64,000 nucleotides of DNA from Viscum album (Eukaryota; Streptophyta; Magnoliopsida; Santalales; Viscaceae), in the NCBI GenBank assembly GCA_963277665.1, contig OY728143.1, positions 531,622,394 through 531,686,393 on the forward strand. The letters run 5' to 3'. Shown one piece after another: positions 60,051 to 64,000 of this stretch. Numbering within the stretch: position 1 is the stretch's first letter; every line of letters starts with the position of its first letter. The translations under genes were made by a program, and so were the position numbers. The notes below the pieces were generated by a model. The model made no database searches and was not told the DNA's origin. It saw only the letters and a program-made list of their open reading frames with translations.

Positions 60051-60250
60051 ACGGGTGGTTACGTTATAAACCATATGACGGGTGGTGTCGTGAATACCAG
60101 GACGGGTGGTTACGTTATAACCTTCAAAGCATTGGGTATGGAAGTCGGCCGTATGGCTATTCCATTAAGTATGTATGGAAATTGGCCGTATGGCTATTCC
60201 ATTAAGTGATATGTGTGGAAGTCGACCGTATGGTTATTCCACTTAAGTAT
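60051..60250. repeat. Two short tandem arrays near the LTR end
   Basis: 60051-60123 has three 'acgggtggt' units of 24-27 bp. 60136-60250 has three 37-40 bp units of 'gtatggaagtcggccgtatggctattcc...taagtat'. ORFs through them are repetitive artefacts. Confidence 0.88.
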
Positions 60251-60756
60251 GTTTATGTCCAAAGTTACCTTTATATATGTTATCTGTTCTTTATATGGGT
60301 TTTATGGTAATACTTTGGTTACAAAAAGGTAAGTAATGATATTTTATTCAGTGAAGAGTTTTTACTACTTCATAAACGTGAAAAGTATTACCTTGATAAA
60401 GTATACATGGTTTACTTTTTGTTTTGATAAACTAACAGTTTTTATTCGTTGTGTATCCCTTACTGAGTTTTTATGCTCATCCCAAGTTTTTGAAATGTTT
60501 TTCACAGGACTTAGCATGGAATAGGGTCAAGGATGGGATCAAGGGAAAGTCATGCTACCTAAAACATGAAACTAGACATGTTTCTTTTTAAGAATTTTTA
60601 TTTTATGGAAATTTAGTAGAAGAGACTAATTTGTAATCTTTTGAGATGTAATAGTTCTGTCCTAATTCTCTAAAACTATAAACCTGAAAAGATACTCAAT
60701 GTGAATTATTCATTTAATTCAATTTTAAGTAAGGTTTAAGGCTGGGGCCTTATAGT

Positions 60757-60766
60757 TGGTATCAGA
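60757..60766 (+). promoter_or_regulatory. Primer-binding site, initiator Met tRNA
   Basis: TGGTATCAGA two bases after the LTR end matches the first ten bases of TGGTATCAGAGC. The last two have changed to CG. Confidence 0.85.
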
Positions 60767-60959
60767 CGTCGGTTTAGATAACTTTAGAGGTTAGGGTATT
60801 CTTTAAGCATAATTGACATTAGCATAATGGTTAGGATTTCAGACAGAGTACTAGTTTTAGATAATGTGAATGAGTAAGAATGTCTTAGTGTTTATCTTCC
60901 TCATTAGTACATGATGGTTTTGTTGTTATACTCACACTGAACATTTTTGGTTTTAGTAA

Positions 60960-61658
60960 ATGGCTGGATCTAGCAGGCACCAAGGTAACAGTGGATGTGA
61001 AGGAAACTGTGACAGTTTTCTAAGCGAGAAACTAAATGATATGGGAGCTGTAATGAGAACTCTTGTGTTTATCCCCAACCAACTATCTAGAGTTATTATT
61101 GACCACCTAAACCTTGGTGATTTCTATAAGGCATCATGTATGCGAGAAACAAATCCCTACGTAACTACAGGTAATAATCATAAAGGTAAGTGTGTTAAAA
61201 AACCTATGTGTCAAAGATGTGGAAATAAACACCTAGGAAAATGTTTCAAAGGGACATAAATATGCTATAGATATGGAAATGAAGGTCATAAAGCAAGAAC
61301 CTGCCATGGAAAAAGGAAGCATCCAATTGACTCGGCGAAAGGGAAAGAAGTTCTTTCTAAGGGATCAATTGAATGTTTTAAATGTGGTGTTCATGGTAAT
61401 TATGCAAACACATGTCCTATGAAGAAGTTTCGTGAATGGGGTCACCAAGAGAGTACAAATGTTTGTTTACCACTACCTAATGCCATTCCGATTGAGGATG
61501 AAGAAACTGACAATGACCAATCAAAGGTATGTATTATTTCATGACTATTGTTTTCCTATTTTGGAATCTTAGGATATGATTCATGATTTTTTTTGTAGGA
61601 AAGAGGTATTTCGGAATATGTTGGAAAGGAATGGTTAATGGATCATGAAGAATTTTGA
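60960..61658 (+). pseudogene. Gag-like zinc-knuckle protein, two exons, one in-frame stop
   Basis: Exon 1 (60960-61526) starts MAGSSRHQGNSGCEGN just after a TTTTGGTTTTAG acceptor-like site. A 72-bp GT-AG intron follows, and exon 2 (61599-61658) ends in TGA. The frame is continuous (208 codons) except for a TAA at 61257-61259. Three knuckle-like boxes occur: CQRCGNKHLGKC, CYRYGNEGHKARTC (second Cys is Tyr) and CFKCGVHGNYANTC (His is Asn). The first has the short C-X2-C-X3-H-X3-C form usual in plant Gypsy Gag. A Retrotrans_gag core is not visible between residues 45 and 60, where it should start, so an internal deletion is likely. Confidence 0.75.
61527..61598 (+). other. Predicted intron in the Gag-like gene
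   Basis: It begins GTATGTATT after 'tcaaag' and ends 'ttttttttgtag' before 'gaaagagg'. It is 72 bp, AT-rich and keeps the reading frame. Confidence 0.65.
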
Positions 61659-62007
61659 ATGAGTAAGATGTCAACTTATAAGGGATTCAAGAGTTATGGT
61701 TAAATTCTTAAGAGTATTAAGTCTCTTTTGATGATGGGGTTACATTAGAAGTATTTTTATATTATGTGTAACCCTGATGTTTAATATATGAAATTTTATT
61801 CAAGGAATAGTTATCTATTCTTTTGTGGACATAGTTATAAAGAACCATTTGGGTTTATATGATCCTAACTTTTGAGGTAATTATGGGTTAATATATGTTA
61901 TGATTGAAGTGAAAGGCATGAGATAAAATTGAGGATAAATTATGTTATGGTTATTTTTGATGATTTTATCCCTTTTTGGGGAATTATTTAAGAATTATAT
62001 AGTTTTG
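61659..62007 (+). other. Interior spacer, no gene
   Basis: AT-rich sequence without pol motifs between the Gag-like ORF and the SINE-like unit. Confidence 0.5.
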
Positions 62008-62128
62008 AAAAAAGGACAACACGCAGACCGTGTGACAACCCATCGCGTCGGACAAAGCTGCGGGAATCGAACCCACAACCAACGTGCGACTGGTATTTAT
62101 CGCCTACCACTGGACTACGTGAAGTCCC
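62008..62128 (-). mobile_element. SINE-like tRNA-derived element
   Basis: On the minus strand a box A (TAGTCCAGTGGTAGG, 62103-62117) and a perfect box B (GGTTCGATTCC, 62063-62073) have tRNA-like spacing. The sequence continues about 50 bases past the T arm and ends in TTTTTT (62008-62013). The would-be acceptor strands do not pair, so it is not a working tRNA. Plant SINEs have this layout: Pol III promoter head, short body and T-rich tail. A weak duplication 'caaa(a)ctaa' may flank it. The + strand frame through it gives the familiar false peptide 'CGNRTHNQRATG'. Confidence 0.7.
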
Positions 62129-63063
62129 TAGTTAGTTTGACAGATTCTTTCTGGTTATATGATTTTATGAATTAAGAGTAAGTTGATTTTGGGTTATTTA
62201 TGAAAATGATTAACCTATCATGGAGGATATGTGATTAGGTTAATTACTTTTCAATACGGGACTTTAGGAGCAACTGATGTTGTTTGGAGATAAATGTTAC
62301 TATTTAACTTGGAAGACTATGTGACTAAATCCTTCAAATGTTTGGGTTTCAATCTTAGATTGGTTTACTTTGAGGAATTTTTATGGAAAAATTTGTTTAT
62401 CGGATGGTCCTCGTTGAACTTTGGATTTTGTTGGACAAATTTTGGAGATTAAGAATAGATTTTCTTTTTATAAAGGGTTATCCTTTTCTGGATTATCTGA
62501 CATTGTACTAACCTTTTTGGTTTTGGTTATGGTTAAAGTCTAATGATATGGGAAGTATATAGTTCTCTTTTGTGGATTAGGTGATTCTCTAGAAGTTGAT
62601 TATAGTACTCTTAATTTGAACAAGTCTTCCTAAATACTCGCCTTTTGGAGAAATTATGAGTTTGTGTAAGGAATCTAATAAAAGTTGAGAGTCAACATGA
62701 TAAGTGATTATGTTTCCTTATGAATAAATTCCTCAATAAAAAGTAACTTAAAACAAAAATGTTGTCTATTAACTTTTCCTACTGGGGAATCGAATACTGT
62801 TTAACCCATCACAAGTTTGTGATTCTCTCATGGTTAACTTTCTCCTAAACATGTTTTCTATCACTCTCCATCAGAACATGACCCTATGTTTTCTCCTCTA
62901 TGTCCATGTTTTCATACATGGAATCCTAGTATGGGTTAACTCGGGTGACCTTTGTAATTATCTTTCTTTATTTTAATGTGATTGTTTTACCGATCCTTGT
63001 TCCGATGTGGGACTTTCAAGGATGTTTCCAAGCCCAATTTTAAAATTGCGAGGACGCAATTCT
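62129..63063 (+). other. Interior spacer, no gene
   Basis: No domain found. The last 60 bases before the PPT look like the worn 3' end of a Gypsy pol frame ('gaggacgcaattctcaaaatggg'). Confidence 0.5.
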
Positions 63064-63079
63064 CAAAATGGGGGAAGGA
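63064..63079 (+). promoter_or_regulatory. Polypurine tract
   Basis: AAAATGGGGGAAGGA lies directly before LTR 2 (TGTAACACCCC at 63080). Confidence 0.88.
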
Positions 63080-64000
63080 TGTAACACCCCATGTAAATAA
63101 AGAATATGTCATATTTATATTTATCCATATTTTTGAATCAAATATTAATATTACTTTAAAGGGGATGCTATGCTCGATGGTGTACCCAACACGCAACAAC
63201 GAGTTTCTTGGGAATCTTACGTTGCACTCTAATAATAAAATAATATTATTTTAAATGGTAGTTAACATGTAGCCATTGTGTTGGCGGGAATGGATATAAA
63301 TAACTAAAATATGATTATATATGTTTTTAAATGTTTTTACATTTATCCAATAAACGATAAAGGCTTAAAATACAGAAAGAATTCAATTTTAGGCGTATAT
63401 GCCCTAATTTTCACTAAAGGTTCAATTATCACCTTTTGATGGCGTACTATCATTAAATATAGTTTTGATCACTCTTATACATTATTTTGGACCAAATACA
63501 ACTCTTCTTTAGAATCGGGACATCAAAATTTACTTTATGTAAATTTTTGGTACCTTTCTGATAAAGTTCATTTTTTTAATGAATAGTGTAAAACGTTGTA
63601 TTTTAATTCAAAACCTCTTTTTAATATATTTTATTTATATAATTATATTATCTTTGAATTGGTTTTAATGTGAAATTAGAATATATTTTTACCATTAAAT
63701 CCAATAGTGGTCGTTGGAATTAATTTCACTTTGAAATCGGACTTAAACTAGTGTCAATCTTTTGATACTTATTGTTTCATAAAAACACGCTATTTGCTCT
63801 GACAGCGAGAATTAATTATTAAATTAATTAATGTGACTTATATGTTTTAATTTTGTAAAATAGACTTCATTTTTGAATTTGGAATATCAAAAATAGCTTA
63901 GGGTAAATTTTTGGTAATTTTCTGAAAAACATCAATTTTTGATGAATAGTGAAACCACTAAGAGGTAATCAAGCAAACTGATTTTTCAGTTAAATGAACG
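63080..64000 (+). repeat. 3' LTR of the gag-only element, cut by window end
   Basis: The 921 visible bases follow 56684-57600 closely, for example 'tttggaccaaatacaactcttctttag' at 57092 and 63487, with scattered substitutions and small indels. Confidence 0.92.

Larger units (their letters stand above)
56684..60754 (+). repeat. 5' LTR of the gag-only element (about 4.07 kb)
   Basis: The start TGAAACACCCC corresponds to TGTAACACCCC of LTR 2. The end ...GGGCCTTATA precedes the PBS, with the terminal CA apparently changed to TA. It holds a TATA box, two 65-nt hairpins, tandem repeats and candidate splice sites. Confidence 0.85.
56684..64000 (+). mobile_element. Gag-only LTR retrotransposon (TR-GAG/LARD type), right end outside window
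   Basis: LTR 1 (56684-60754), PBS, a Gag-like ORF, non-coding interior, PPT and the first 0.92 kb of LTR 2 (63080 on) are present. The interior is 2.3 kb with no protease, RT or integrase, so it depends on a relative. The PPT flank ('gaggacgcaattctcaaaatggggg') is typical of plant Ty3/Gypsy chromoviruses. The LTR pair is very similar over the visible part, by eye above 90%, making this the youngest insertion here. LTRs of 4 kb are unusually long. Confidence 0.88.

Noticed and set aside
62030..62125. A functional tRNA gene on the minus strand
   Set aside because: Box A and box B are present, but the sequences at acceptor positions do not pair and no proper anticodon arm forms by eye.
61942..62175. 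A 77-codon + strand ORF with 'CGNRTHNQRATG'
   Set aside because: This is the well-known antisense translation of a tRNA-like T arm, here the SINE-like unit.
1..64000. CRISPR arrays, operons, bacterial promoters, rRNA, plastid or mitochondrial genes
   Set aside because: None seen. Repeats have no spacer structure and all content fits plant nuclear transposons.

Overview
This is nuclear DNA from a land plant, very likely a flowering plant. The evidence is the transposon content: Ty3/Gypsy chromovirus-type LTR retrotransposons primed by initiator-Met tRNA, an En/Spm (CACTA) DNA transposon with plant-type TNP2 and TNP1-like proteins, and a tRNA-derived SINE-like unit. I cannot name the species. 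I see no intact host gene, rRNA, functional tRNA or organellar gene. Every recognisable coding stretch is transposon-derived and almost all are broken. The window reads as an AT-rich transposon graveyard.

Layout. 1-290 is one copy of a repeat that recurs at about 44.73-45.01 kb. 2640-3560 holds a heavily decayed + strand Gypsy integrase. 4824-15390 is a complete but dead Gypsy chromovirus on the minus strand, with two LTRs, PBS, PPT and a perfect TTTTA target duplication. It has gag, protease-linker, reverse transcriptase, RNase H, integrase and a chromodomain-like tail in order. 16552-16802 is a possible mini-CACTA.

16957-41350 is a three-level nest. An old minus-strand Gypsy is split inside its protease by a CACTA element at 20231-40816 (target duplication TAG). 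That CACTA is itself split inside the last coding part of its TNP1-like gene by a second chromovirus on the + strand, 21456-32106 (target duplication CTATG/ATATG). The CACTA keeps a decayed TNP2 transposase (33664-37230, minus), a multi-exon TNP1-like gene, terminal repeats and subterminal palindromic motifs. Its 5' region is unusual, with a series of long hairpins and a 21-bp AT minisatellite.

From 41.35 to 56.38 kb the DNA is AT-rich and nearly featureless apart from a degenerate repeat cluster at 48.8-50.1 kb. 56684 to the window end is a younger LTR element: LTR 1 is about 4.07 kb, the interior is 2.3 kb, and LTR 2 is cut by the window edge. It carries only a Gag-like zinc-knuckle ORF with a convincing intron and no pol, and a SINE-like tRNA-derived unit lies in its interior.

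By eye the LTR pairs differ most in the 4.8-15.4 kb element, less in the 21.5-32.1 kb element and least in the 56.7 kb element, so insertions were spread over time. I found no convincing new biological system. The most unusual structures are the hairpin cluster inside the CACTA, the palindrome arrays and G/C-tract expansions in the chromovirus LTRs, and the apparently spliced gag-only element.
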